Shown here: piece after piece, positions 1-10,248 of the stretch
How the letters are laid out: every line of letters starts with the position of its first letter
Position numbering within the stretch: the stretch's first letter is position 1
Assembly (NCBI GenBank): GCA_963854735.1
Contig: OY978097.1
Coordinates: forward strand, 1-64,000
Length of the DNA: 64,000 nt
Origin: Marvania coccoides
Taxonomy: Eukaryota; Chlorophyta; Trebouxiophyceae; Chlorellales; Chlorellaceae
Direction of reading: 5' to 3'
Program-made: the position numbers and the translations under genes
The notes under the pieces: model-generated
What the model saw: the letters and a program-made list of their open reading frames with translations, nothing else
Databases searched by the model: none
Told to the model about the DNA's origin: nothing

Positions 1-366
1 CCTAAACCCTAAACCCTAAACCCTAAACCCTAACCCTAAACCCTAAACCCTAAACCCTAAACCCTAAACCCTAAACCCTAAACCCTAAACCCTAAACCCT
101 AAACCCTAAACCCTAAACCCTAAACCCTAAACCCTAAACCCTAAACCCTAAACCCTAAACCCTAAACCCTAAACCCTAAACCCTAAAACCTAAACCCTAA
201 ACCCTAAAACCCTAAACCCTAAAACCCTAAACCCTAAACCCTAAACCCTAAACCCTAAAACCTAAAACCTAAAACCCTAAACCCTAAAACCTAAACCCTA
301 AACCCTAAAACCTAAAACCTAAACCCTAAACCCTAAAACCCTAAAGCTAAACCCTAAACCCTAAAC
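1..366. repeat. Telomere, CCCTAAA repeats (chromosome left end)
   Basis: Near-perfect tandem CCCTAAA (TTTAGGG on the other strand) runs from base 1, the Arabidopsis-type telomere found in most plants and many green algae. The C-rich strand reads inward, as expected at a left chromosome end. From about 185 inward, variant units CCTAAA, CCTAAAA and CCCTAAAA become common, the usual pattern of degenerate proximal telomere. The array stops at about 366, in front of the first subtelomeric repeat. Confidence 0.97.
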
Positions 367-541
367 CCACCACACACGTGCCGCCCAGAGAAAGCCCTAA
401 AAAAGAGCGGAAGGCCAACTCTGGTTACCCATTTTTAGTGCCCGACGGCGCTTTGGAGGGCTGCCAGGCGCTCGCATTTCACTACCGCCCCCGCCGCTCC
501 AGCATGCCTTGCTGTACCGCGCCAAGCACTCTGAGCGCCCA
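365..541 (+). repeat. Subtelomeric direct repeat A, copy 1
   Basis: About 177 bp directly next to the telomere, repeated in the same orientation at 652-830. The copies share CGTGCCGCCCAGAGAAAG near the left edge and a core covering the GACGGCGCTTTGGAGGGCTG and CCGCCGCTCCAGCATGCCTT stretches. Small differences are spread through both. Open frames here in either direction look like by-products of GC richness and not genes. Confidence 0.9.
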
Positions 542-651
542 AGCGGCCTGAAACTAGCTTTGCAGCCCTCACTTCGGTTACTGTTTTGCTGCTCACACTC
601 CAATGACATGTCTGGTTTGGGGCCTGCCTCCGGTGAATCGGGGCCTCTGAC

Positions 652-830
652 CACCCACCACACTCGTGCCGCCCAGAGAAAGTCCTCAAAAGGAGCGGAA
701 GGCCAACTCTGGTTACCCATTTTTGCTGCCCGACGGCGCTTTGGAGGGCTGCCAGGCGCTCGCGCTTTAACTGCCGCCCCCGCCGCTCCAGCATGCCTTC
801 CTGTACCGCGCCACGCACTCTGAGCACCCA
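652..830 (+). repeat. Subtelomeric direct repeat A, copy 2
   Basis: Second copy of the repeat at 365-541, shifted about 288 bp, with scattered substitutions and indels. The 110 bp between the copies is unique within this window. This copy has no telomere repeats on its left side. Confidence 0.9.
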
Positions 831-878
831 GGCCGACTCTCTCCCAAGAGAAACACTTCACTGTTCATTTCTAAGATT

Positions 879-1167
879 AAAAGTGGGCATTTATGTATAT
901 ATAAATGATATAGGTGAAAGGTGCATACAACGCACGTACAGCGCATACACAGTTTGCCCAAGTCTGATCGAGCAGATTGAACAGTGCGACGTGCATTGAC
1001 AGCAATAGCTGCGACACGGCCGCTGCCTCATCATAGATAGATATAATTCTGAAGAATATTTTGAGCCGTGATAATTGAATTTACATGCAGAATTCGCAAC
1101 AGGAGGAGTCATTTTTTGCGCGCCTCGCTCGGATCGGCCAAAATTGGCCTCGCTGGCAGTTATAATA
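879..1167 (+). repeat. Subtelomeric direct repeat B, copy 1 (interrupted by element)
   Basis: About 289 bp that recurs at 6107-6394 in the same orientation. Similarity is loose over the first 70 bp and strong from about 953, including AGTCTGATCGAGCAGATTGA, the GATAATTGAATTTACATG stretch and CGCAACAGGAGGAG. It ends exactly where the inverted-repeat element at 1168-1766 begins. Confidence 0.9.
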
Positions 1168-1766
1168 GATTAAAAAAAATGCCAAGTACAGGGAAAGGGA
1201 CCCCCCAAGGTTGTCGCAGCACCACCGCATACAGGCATTCATTAATCGATTAGAGAAAAGACACTATGGCAGATTTTGGTGATCACATGTTTGGAGGGTA
1301 GGAACAACAAATTGGCAATGCCAACCGCGGTGCTCGCTTCCCCAAAAGGTTGTCGCAGCACCAGCGCATACAGGCATTCATTAATCGATTAGAAAAAAGA
1401 CACTATGGCAGATATTGGTGATCACATTTTTGGAGGGTAGGATCAACAAATTGGCAACGCCAACCGCGGCGCTCCCGTCGCCTACATGTTTGAAATATTT
1501 GCTGAAACTCAATTTTGACGGCGCTGTGAACTATTTCTGTGTGGCATGCCGGCGATTCTTTGAAGTCGCCTGTACACCCTTTGTGTGCCGGCTTCAAGCC
1601 GACACAACTTATGTCGACACATATGATGTTGACACGTTTTATTATAACTCTCTGCATTGATATGCGCATGTCCCCCAAATATATTTTAACCATAGTGCGC
1701 AGATCTACACTTTTGGGTAGGCGTCCTTGGGGGATCCCTTTCCCTGTACTTGGCATATTTTTAATC
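1168..1766. mobile_element. MITE-like element with 42-bp terminal inverted repeats
   Basis: Bases 1168-1210 and 1725-1766 are near-perfect inverted copies beginning GATTAAAA and containing GCCAAGTACAGGGAAAGGGA. They differ by one length change in the A-run and one or two substitutions. The 599-bp unit has no credible coding sequence, so it looks like a non-autonomous DNA transposon. The bases just outside are ATA on both sides (1165-1167 and 1767-1769), a possible 3-bp target duplication. It sits at the end of repeat B copy 1. Repeat B copy 2 lacks the insertion. The superfamily is not clear from the ends. Confidence 0.75.
1207..1484 (+). repeat. 139-bp tandem duplication inside the element
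   Basis: Two head-to-tail copies, 1207-1345 and 1346-1484, share GGTTGTCGCAGCACCA, CATACAGGCATTCATTAATC, GACACTATGGCAGAT and TTGGCAA.GCCAACCGCGG. The period is 139 bp with a few substitutions. The duplication lies wholly within the inverted-repeat element and may represent transposase-binding subterminal sequence, but that is inference. Confidence 0.9.
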
Positions 1767-1849
1767 ATATGTGCAGTCCCCCTTTAGATAATAATAGCAG
1801 GCCATGTCGTCGGTATCACCGCCTCTTGACCAGACGTTGCCTTGGCTAT

Positions 1850-4458
1850 ATGCGTAGCATGAGCTCAATAATGCTGTGGGATGGCGTGGCAGTGGCGGCG
1901 CTCCTTCTCTTCTTCCTAACGCTGCCCAGCGTGACTGCAGATGTGAGCCTTTCCCATTCAATGCTTTGATTTAATATATGATCGCCAACCCCGTTGATAT
2001 TCGACGCAGTGCAACTGCCTGACCTGCGAGATCGCGAATTGTGGGGAGTGCCCGTCATACAACTTGGCAACCTGCAATGCGGTAGGTTTGTATACATGAA
2101 CAAATTGGGGTGGAGCCATCGCAATAGCTCACTCGTCACCCTGTTTTCTGCTGCAGTGCCGCCAAGGGTACGGGTACTTGTCCTCCCCTACCCCACAGTG
2201 TGGCGCATGCACCGTTGATAAATGCCAGTCGTGCGATGGCAGCCTCTCGACCTGCAAGAAGTGTCGTGGCGGGTACACGGTCTCTGCCGACGGTCTTTCG
2301 TGTACTCAGTCGTGTTCCGACCCCCTTTGCCGTGATTGTGCTTTGGGCGGCACGTGTTTGAAGGCATGAAGTGTTTTCATTATTTGTTGGAGTGTATATA
2401 TTTGGTTTCTCTCCTCACACCCATTATTTCTTCTTGCATTCCTGCAGTGCGTCACTGGCTCGGCTGTCTCTAGTGCAGATGCCACCAGGTGTGAGAGGTG
2501 CTTCACCGCTGGTTGCGCTCGCTGCGATGGGGGACCGAGCACCTGTACGGAATGCCTATCTGGCTACGAGCTGGTGATAAGTTCCGGAGTCGCCACCTGC
2601 TCACCATGCGATTGCCCAGCTACCCTGACGTCACCCCGAGTAAGACCTCTGGAGTTTTACTCCTGTAAAGTTTAGGGTTGTACAACATCTAGGGTGTCTA
2701 TTTCATTCAGCCCCCATCAGTGATTCTTGCTGATCTTACAAGGTTTGAGTGTTTTGTTGTGCAGGCCGCCGTGGACATCTGGATGACGCCCGGAAGCAGG
2801 CGCCGGCGGGGTCTGCTTAGCGCCGAGTCGTCTTCCAGCGCTGGTGCGTCGTATTTGGCGCGCGGAGGGCGCGTTCTCCAGGCTGTCACTGAAGCTGAGC
2901 TCGCTGGACTGTCCTGCAATGCAATGCGAGCGGCCGCAGTCACCACGGGGTACCCAAGTGAGCAATGCCAGCGTAATTTATATTGCAAAGCTGCCCATAA
3001 TACATTATTCGCATTCTTCTTGACGTGGTTAATGACTCAACATTTTCTAATTCTCGTTCACCGCCCTCCCCTGCCTGTGCAGCTCCCCCAGGCTACATAT
3101 GCACCGCAGTTCCCACCACACTTCCATCATCCCAAGTCCAAGTGTTTGTGATATTGACGTACAACGTCCTGAACCGCCATGACGAAGCCACAGCCGAGGC
3201 CAGCGCTCGCGAGGTCGAGAGGCTCATGTCAGTGTCCTTCGTCCAAAGCTACAATCCAGTGGCGATTGTTGACTCGGTCACCGTGCCAACATCCCCGCGC
3301 CCCCCGCCCCCCGGCAGCTCCCTTCCACTGCCGCCCGAAATGCCATCTCCGCCACCACCGCCAAGCCCTTCTCCCCCGCCGCCGCTGAGTCCTCCGCCTC
3401 CGAGCACTACTCAGTACCAAGCCATCAGTGTGGGGGGGTCGCACACGTGCGGCCTGGACACCACCGGCTCGGCTTACTGCTGGGGCCTCAATAGTGATGG
3501 CCAGCTTGGCGATGGCACGCTGAGCTCACGCTTCACACCCACCCCAGTCTCTGGCGGCACGCTGTGGTCTCAGATCAGTGCGGGGGGTTCGCACACGTGC
3601 GGCCTGGACACCACCGGCTCGGCATACTGCTGGGGCAGCAATACTAATGGCCGGCTTGGCGATGGCACAACAATCGCACGCTCCACCCCCACCCCAGTCT
3701 CTGGCGGCACGCTGTGGTCTCAGATCAGTGCAGGGACTTCGTTCACGTGCGGCCTGGACACCACCGGATTGGCATACTGCTGGGGCACCAATGCTAATGG
3801 CCAGCTTGGCGATGGCACAACAATCGCACGCTCCACCCCCACCCCAGTCTCTGGCGGCACGCAGTGGTCCCAGATCAGTGCGGGGAACGCGCACACATGC
3901 GGCCTTGCCACCACCGGATTGGCATACTGCTGGGGCGCCGGTAATAATGGCCGGCTTGGCGATGGCACGCTGAGCTCACGCTTCACACCCACCCCAGTCT
4001 CTGGTGGCACGCTGTGGTCTCGGATCAGTGTGGGATTTGCGCACACGTGCGGCCTTGCCACCACCGGCTCGGCATACTGCTGGGGCCGCAATCTTAATGG
4101 CGGGCTTGGCGATGGGACGACAGTGCAGAAACTCGTACCCAACCCAGTCTCTGGCGGCACGCAGTGGTCCCAGATCAGTGCGGGGAACGCTCACACGTGC
4201 GGCCTTGCCACCACCGTCTCGGGATACTGCTGGGGCGCCAATAGTGATGGCCGGCTTGGCGATGGCACAACAGCGCAGAAACTCGTACCCACCCCAGTCT
4301 TTGGCGGCACGCTGTGGTCTCAGATCAGTGCGGGGACTTCGCACACGTGCGGCCTGGACAGCACCGGCTCGGCATACTGCTGGGGCAGCAATACTAATGG
4401 CCCGCTTGGCGATAACACGACAATCGCACGCTCCACCCCCACCCTAGTCGTGGGATGA
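1850..4458 (+). CDS. Secreted cysteine-rich protein with seven RCC1-type repeats
   Basis: Model of 6 exons: 1850-1942, 2010-2081, 2157-2363, 2448-2639, 2765-2957, 3083-4458 (710 aa). The start gives a signal peptide with a LLLFFLTLPSVTA core; ATG 1859 is an alternative. Exons 2-4 encode a cysteine-rich region of repeated CxxC pairs (about residues 32-188), like furin/EGF-type extracellular modules. A spacer follows, then a proline-rich linker (about 320-365), then seven 50-residue repeats with HTCGL...YCWG...LGDGT, enough for one seven-bladed RCC1-like propeller. Intron 3 appears to use a GC donor (AAG|GCATGA): exon 4 continues the CxxC pattern in phase, while ignoring it stops the protein at 2369. 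The product is probably a cell-surface or wall protein; its ligand is unknown. The near-identical repeats suggest recent amplification or gene conversion. Confidence 0.8.
3421..4455 (+). repeat. Seven 150-nt coding repeats (RCC1-like)
   Basis: Seven in-frame units of 150 nt, each with CACACGTGCGGCCT-like and TACTGCTGGGGC blocks followed by CTTGGCGATGGCAC. Several units are almost identical in DNA, including silent positions. They form the whole C-terminal domain of the 1850-4458 gene. Confidence 0.92.
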
Positions 4459-5149
4459 TCATTTATAAATCGCAAAGGCGAACAGTAATGAGTTCACAGC
4501 TGCCAACGTTTTGGAGAGCAGCGACTTTCCGGACCCGGCGGACCCGACCGGGCGGAGGGTCCCGGACCGGCCTCCCGGACCGCCGCTTCCCCGTGGCCCG
4601 CCGGCCGCACCCTTCCAACGTTTAGAAAGTATTTCTTTAGAAAATATTTCTTATCAAATTTTATTTTATGTTTATCTACATCCATGGCAAAAATCGACAT
4701 CACAGCGCCCCTGCATGCGGGTTGTTAAAGTGTGGACAGCATGCGCAGCATGTATGAGGATCTTATCTAGAAAGGCCTCATCACTCGCACCTCTGATTCC
4801 TCCGTAGTTGTCAATATACAGAAATACAGTAGCAACCTGTAGCATGATTTGATCGATTACTACTAAGGACCTACTTGAGTAAGTAACCCTTGGTTTTTAC
4901 GTCCGTTTTTGTTTGATCTTTCCCTGACCTCTGACACGGGGTGGTATGCACGAAAGCGCGTCCGCCCCACCCCTTTTCCGTGCGAAATGAAGTGTGGACT
5001 CTCCTCGATATATTGAGGCAGAGTAGAGAAGAGAAAAACGCGATTTGCTCCAAGAGCTGGCTGTCAATGCCCACTGGCTTGGAAGAAGTTATTCCAGCCG
5101 AAGTAGGAGGTCAAGTCACGGGACAGGATCACTAAGCGCCTGGAGAAGA
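4459..5149. other. Intergenic subtelomeric DNA, no gene seen
   Basis: After the RCC1-repeat gene there is a GC-rich patch (about 4510-4620) with short repeated CCGGACC/GGACCCG units, then AT-rich sequence. I see no exon-like stretch, RNA gene or repeat shared with the rest of the window. Confidence 0.6.
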
Positions 5150-5545
5150 TCAGGTTAGCAGTACTGCGCTGATGTCGATGGTTGAGTGGAACCTGGTGGC
5201 GCTGCGGCCTTACTCTGCCCTGGCTGAAGACCTGCCTGCAGAAGTCTTTGGCGAGGACGAGGCCAGGGTTTTTACTATGCCGTCGCAGGCTCATCTGTAC
5301 TGTGTGCTGAAGATGGATAGATCTGGAAAGCTGGAGAAGGGGGAGTGAAAAGCTGCATTTCTTCGGGCGTAAATTAGCGAGTGTTGATGCTTTGCTAGCT
5401 GTTAATTCCCAACGGTGTGCAACCGCCTTTTCATTGCATTGAATCTGATGATGTATAAAATTACTGTGTTAAGTTTGTGTGTAGTACTATACTTGTCAAA
5501 GTTCTTTCATTGCATGGAATTTATTAAGAAAAAGTAGCAAAAATC
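5150..5545 (+). pseudogene. 5'-truncated relic of the P-loop NTPase gene
   Basis: Bases 5150-5545 match the last exon and 3' UTR of the NTPase gene (about 8743-9125), including ATGTCGATGGTTGAGTGGAA, the GCTGAAGACCTGCC block, the stop region TGAAAAGCTGC and the shared 3' UTR tail GTTCTTTCATTGCATG. The C-terminal frame is still open to TGA at 5346-5348 (about 60 codons). Everything upstream, including Walker A and B, is missing, and the left edge ends abruptly in unrelated sequence. It retains non-coding 3' sequence and has no poly-A tract at the break, so a segmental duplication fits better than a retrocopy. Confidence 0.85.
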
Positions 5546-6106
5546 TTTCGCAGCATGGGTGCCAGCAGTCTCCGGTTGACCTCCGACAAAAAGGAGCAAA
5601 CAAAAGTATGATCGTGACCACGTTCGCATCCCAGCTGGCCTATGCCGCCGAGCAGAAAGAAAGACTGAATGCGAGGGCACCAAAATTAAATGCGCGTGGA
5701 CATTTAAAGCGTATGGGCGAAGGGAGCGGCGCGTTTGGCTTGAAGATTTTGCATACCCAAACAAAAAATTCAGACCTCAACAGCCACCTCATCGTCTGCG
5801 GACTGAAAAGGGGTTGCAGCGCCGATTAATCAGTTCCGTGTATATAAAACATCTGGATTGGGGGCGCCATGGCCACTCCTCACGAGATATGAGGAGCGTG
5901 AATGGGTTTGGAGCATGTCAAAAGGATCGATCTTACAAACTTTTGCACGAAAATCGGCGGAAGGAGGCTTTACTCAGATATCCATGCTGCCAAATGATGT
6001 GTATGTGGACTCAACGGAGCCGGACAACTACAAAAAAATGGGACGCAGATTTCGAGATGGCCGATTGAAGTGCGAAAGAACCACTGCTAAATGCATACAA
6101 GGCAGA
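5546..6106. other. Intergenic subtelomeric DNA with one weak open frame
   Basis: A 99-codon frame (5858-6157, +) starts here but its 3' third lies inside subtelomeric repeat B. It has no family resemblance and no GC-rich exon character, so I do not call it a gene. Nothing else is evident. Confidence 0.5.
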
Positions 6107-6394
6107 AAAGTGAGCATTAATATATGGGAGAACGATATGTGCAAAGGCTGCATTTAACGCAAATAAAGGTGCAGCTAGAATTTGTCCAAGTCTGATCGAG
6201 CAGATTGAACAGTGCGACGTGGATTGACAGCAGCTGCTGCGACACGGCCGCTGCCTCAGCATAGATCGATATTGTTCTGAAGAATGTTTTGAGCCATGAT
6301 AATTGAATTTACATGAATAATTCGCAACAGGAGGAGATTTTTTGCGCGCCTCGCTGGGATCGGCCAGAATTGGCCTAGCTGGCAGTTATAATAG
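6107..6394 (+). repeat. Subtelomeric direct repeat B, copy 2 (no insertion)
   Basis: Second copy of the repeat at 879-1167. It ends with GGCAGTTATAATAG, the same bases that abut the inverted-repeat element in copy 1. It then continues TTTGCGCAG, which resembles the TATGTGCAG found just after the element's right end. This copy may therefore represent the unoccupied site. Confidence 0.88.
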
Positions 6395-7315
6395 TTTGCG
6401 CAGAAAAAATCGAAGGAAAAGAAGAAAGTCGGATAGGTAGAAGCTATATTGCGTATTTCTATTGTAACCGTACACGTATTTGGAAAGGAGTAGCGCTATT
6501 TTGTGCAATTTATTACACCCAAGCCTGGTCAAGGTTGACCATGAATTTCTTGGCTTCTCGGCGAGCGCAGCCCTCAATTAACATTGAAAATTTAGCATCA
6601 AAGTATATTGGTTGCATTGTAAATGGTGAGCAGGGATAACCATTATAGTAGAGAGAGAACAGAGATCCTCGACAATGTCTGATTGTTACATGAATACACA
6701 CGGATATATCTTGATGATGGGCATCTGAATAAATCACATAAATAATTCGTAGCATGAAATACATGCTATAGCGCTCTCTTATGAGCAGGAGCAGAATTTG
6801 ACATTTTATTTGCGATTGCGTCGGCCATTTTCCCAGAAAGAGTTCAAAATCGCAGCTGCTGGCTTCAAAAAATCGGCAACATCGCTTTCATATCGATATA
6901 AATCTTGATTGCAGTGATTTTACCACCACGAGGAGAAAAATAGGAAGAAAATTTCAGGGGTACACCACCGCCCATTAAAACTAGAGAATTAGCTATTTTG
7001 CCCATCCCCCCCCACCCCCATGTGCCGCGCCAGACAACCTCATTTCCCCCCCTCCCTCGTCTGCCACCTCTCAGAGTAAATTCTCCTGCTCGCTCCGCTC
7101 GCCATCCGCCCTAACGGGCAATTTTTCGGGGGGGGGAGTCAACATTTGAATGCGGTGCACTGCGGCAAAAAGAAACCGGGTTTCTTGTTCTTGACGAATT
7201 TTTCATTGATAAACTTGTGCCGTCGAGAACACCGACAGCAGTAGTATATTTCCAGTTTCCCTGCCCTTGTTCCATCTTCTCTCTGCGTTCCGGCAAAATG
7301 CACCCATGGAGTTAG
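6395..7315. other. Upstream region of NTPase gene, no gene seen
   Basis: AT-rich sequence to about 6960, then C-rich runs (7004-7060) and a G-run near 7130. I see no exon, RNA gene or shared repeat. The last 100-200 bp probably include the promoter of the gene starting at 7316, but no clear TATA box could be assigned. Confidence 0.5.
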
Positions 7316-8944
7316 ATGACAGGTGCAACCCTGCGGCCGACCGCAGCCTTCCTAGCCGCAAGGCCAACAATTCTGAGTCGCAGTGGTACCCCGCGTCCCT
7401 CTTTTTCGCTGCGACCCATTGTGGCAGCGTCCAAGGGATCCCCCAAGAAATCTCTGCCGATACTCTCCCAAAAACATTTTTTTGACCGGGAGAAGGAGAT
7501 TGCCGCTGTTGAGAGGAAGTTTGACGGCCTTCCAACAGAAATTCTTGTGTTTGTTGGCCCGAAAGACACCGGCAAGTCGGTAAGCTTAAATAAAAAAATA
7601 AACTGTGGATCTTCTGTTCTGGCGCATGCTCTCAAGCAAGTTATTCTGCCGAATATCATTTGACTCAGGAATTATTTGACGAAATTGCGCGGAGGAGGGC
7701 CGCTGCCCAGAGCGTCGCAGGCGAGGGCCCCCCACCAGTTCTCATACTTGACGCCAGAGCCACTGACGTGAGCACTCCCCTCGAGCTGTCAAAATACCTG
7801 AAGGCGCTAGTTATCAACGACACGGGCCTGCAGAAATGGTGGAAGTTGGCCCCGGAATCGGCGAAGAGGATCGGCGTCACGCTGTCTCTGGGTGGGGGGG
7901 CAAAGGTGGAGCTGAAAGACTTTTTCCAGGAGACTGAGGGCAAGTCGCCAATAGGCTCGACCGTCGACTCCTTAGGGACCTTCCTGGACGCAGTGCGGCC
8001 GCTGCCGAAAAAGCCCGTATTCATCATTGACGAGGCCAACGTGCTGATGGAGTGGACTGAGGACGATAAGGGGCACAGCGAGCTGAAGAAGCTGCTGCGA
8101 TTTTTTGTTAGGGTCACGAAGCAAAAGCAGCTGGCGCACATTGTGCTGGCAACCTCGGACTACTTTTTAGTGTCCTGGCTCAGGAACGGTGGGTTGATCA
8201 TGCACAGTGGGGGGAACCGCCGCGTTTTATTCTTTAATTTGTATGTAACCACAAAGCAAATCTAAAATTTTGTGTTACATTGCAGAGGGCTTATCCAGCG
8301 GCCAGTTCTCCGTGTCGGTCATAGGGGACTTGCCCACCGAGCTGGAAGCAAAGCTGTTTGTGGAAGATTTGGCCAGCTCTGGCCTTGGGCTGCCGCTGCC
8401 CACGGCTGACGACAAGGGGGACATGTGGCACAAGGTGTACGACGTGTGCGGTGGAAACATTGGGCTGCTGCAGCGGTGCGCCAGCACAGCCTTGGCTTGG
8501 GGCTGGGAGACATCTGTGGGCATCATTCGTAGGGGCGCTGCAGAAGAGGTGGGAGACGCCTTCCATCCCGAGTTATACACGAAATACACCAGGCGCGCGC
8601 CCCCAGCATGGACTGCAGAGCATTTCAAGACTGTTCTGCGTGAGATTGCACACTCGCCGTTCCATGCCGTTGTAGAGGATGCTCTGGCGGAGAAGGTTGG
8701 CAGGGGCTCTCGCAAGTGGTGGAACGTTTTGTTTAATACGAAGGAGGTTGGCCGAACTGTGCTGATGTCGATGGTTGAGTGGAACCTGGTGGCGCTGCGG
8801 CCGTACTCTGAGCTGGCTGAAGACCTGCCGGCAGAAGTCTTTGGTAAGAAATCGAACGCCCGCGTTTTTACTATGCCGTCGCGTGCTCATCTGTGCTTCG
8901 TGCTGGAGATGGATGAAACTGGAGACCTGGAGACGATGGGATGA
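7316..8944 (+). CDS. P-loop NTPase, probably plastid-targeted
   Basis: Three exons: 7316-7579, 7669-8188, 8286-8944 (480 aa). Residues 1-40 are rich in R, S, A and T and lack acidic residues, like a chloroplast transit peptide. Walker A is GPKDTGKS (81-88), split from the rest by intron 1. Walker B is VFIIDEAN (about 205-212), followed by a sensor-like IVLATSDY segment. This layout fits archaeal-type/STAND-like ATPases that are expanded in some algae; the substrate is unknown. The exon 2-3 join gives an unbroken frame (RNEGLSSGQF). A truncated relative lies at 5150-5545, so the family is duplicating near the telomere. The 3' UTR is shared with that relic. Confidence 0.85.
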
Positions 8945-10248
8945 AAAGCTGCTTTTGCGGTTCGAATTAGAGCGTATTGATGCCTCCCTTTGCTGTTGTT
9001 TTTCCAAAGGCGTGCCACCGCCTCTTCTTCATTGCATTTAATCTGATATTTTTAATAATTGCTGTTCTGTATGAAACTTGTGTGTGATACACTTGTATAC
9101 GTTCTTTCATTGCATGAAATTTGTAACAAAAACATAATTTGTAACAAAAACATCTTTGGCAGCACAGCATGGTAGCAACCGCCCAACCACACAGCCTTCT
9201 CTCCCCCCTACCTGCCTACACCCTGGCAGGGACAGTCTCATCAGAGGTAGACCTCCCTGGTCAATCACCTGTATTCCTCACGCGTCGAATCTTGTACTCT
9301 ATTTTGCCGTGGCCACCATCCTTAGCTCCACAGCAGCGCTGCCCCTGCCCCTGCCCCTGCCCCTAAGGTCGCCCAATCGTCAGGCTCCATGCAAACCAAA
9401 GCAACGGAATCCCATTAGTATTTACAAACGTATTATGGAAACTAGTTCATAAAAATCGCTAAATATTTGGGGAGCAGAATAAACTGTATTTGAAGTTTGT
9501 TCTCACCGGGAACCTGACTCTTGGATCCTTTGCCGCCAGCACACAGTGTGAGCCCCCACCATGGTGTTAGCAAAGCGCTCCACCAAAAGAACAGCCCGAA
9601 AATCACAGGATCCTCGCAACTCTGAGGGCACACAAAATATGTGTAGCCCTCTTCCGCTATTTCCTAAAACATAAAACCTAAAAACCCTTAAAACCGACCC
9701 ACCATGTCGCCCAGTCATCATAATAGCGCGGTGGGCTGCCCAGCCCCGCCAAATCAGGATTTCCACCGAGGTTTTGTTCAAGCTTCAAATATTTAGCCGC
9801 CGGCGATCCAGCACGCCCACCACAGGTGGCTGCGCTGAATGAAGGCCACCAATGTGAAAACCGCAAAGAATCTCAACAGCATCCTCATTTTTCAAATTCA
9901 TAATGCGCCCCCATTTCTAAACCGCCATAATTATGTAGGTATAAATTTATAAAATGCTGTTCAAAAAAGCTGTGAAGGGAAAGAAAAAAAAAAAAAAAAA
10001 ACAGGGAAGAAAACGGGGGGGGGGGGAATACGTACAAAACAAAACAAAACACAAGAAAAAAACAAGCAAACGACGTATCAATTATGAAACTGAACAGAGT
10101 AAACGAAAGAATTCTTTTGTTCGAAGGATCCTCCAGAGGTACCAAATGTATCAACAACGCGCAGTTCCTGCTAAATAAATAATACAAGCCTCCCTGTGTC
10201 AGACACAGTGGTGCTGGCTATTCTCCATGCTGCTGCTCCACCCCTCAA
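8945..10248. other. Intergenic region with low-complexity tracts
   Basis: This holds the NTPase 3' UTR, a (CTGCCC)4 tract at 9339-9362, a telomere-like tract at 9662-9698 (listed separately) and an A-run with an adjoining G-run near 9985-10028. I see no convincing exon on either strand. Confidence 0.55.
9662..9712 (+). repeat. Degenerate internal telomere-like tract
   Basis: CCTAAAACATAAAACCTAAA and the following AACCCTTAAAACC look like decayed variants of the CCTAAAA/CCCTAAA units at the telomere's inner edge. They are followed by GACCCACCATGTCGCCCAG, which resembles ACCCACCACACACGTGCCGCCCAG next to the real telomere (about 365-388). This may be an old telomere-subtelomere junction, but the similarity is short. 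Confidence 0.45.

Noticed and set aside
365..961. Open frames in both strands of subtelomeric repeat A
   Set aside because: The repeated peptides only reflect the DNA duplication; frames differ between copies.
2178..2369. Protein ending at TGA 2367-2369
   Set aside because: The cysteine-rich frame continues after an intron in exact phase, so the stop is taken as intronic (GC donor).
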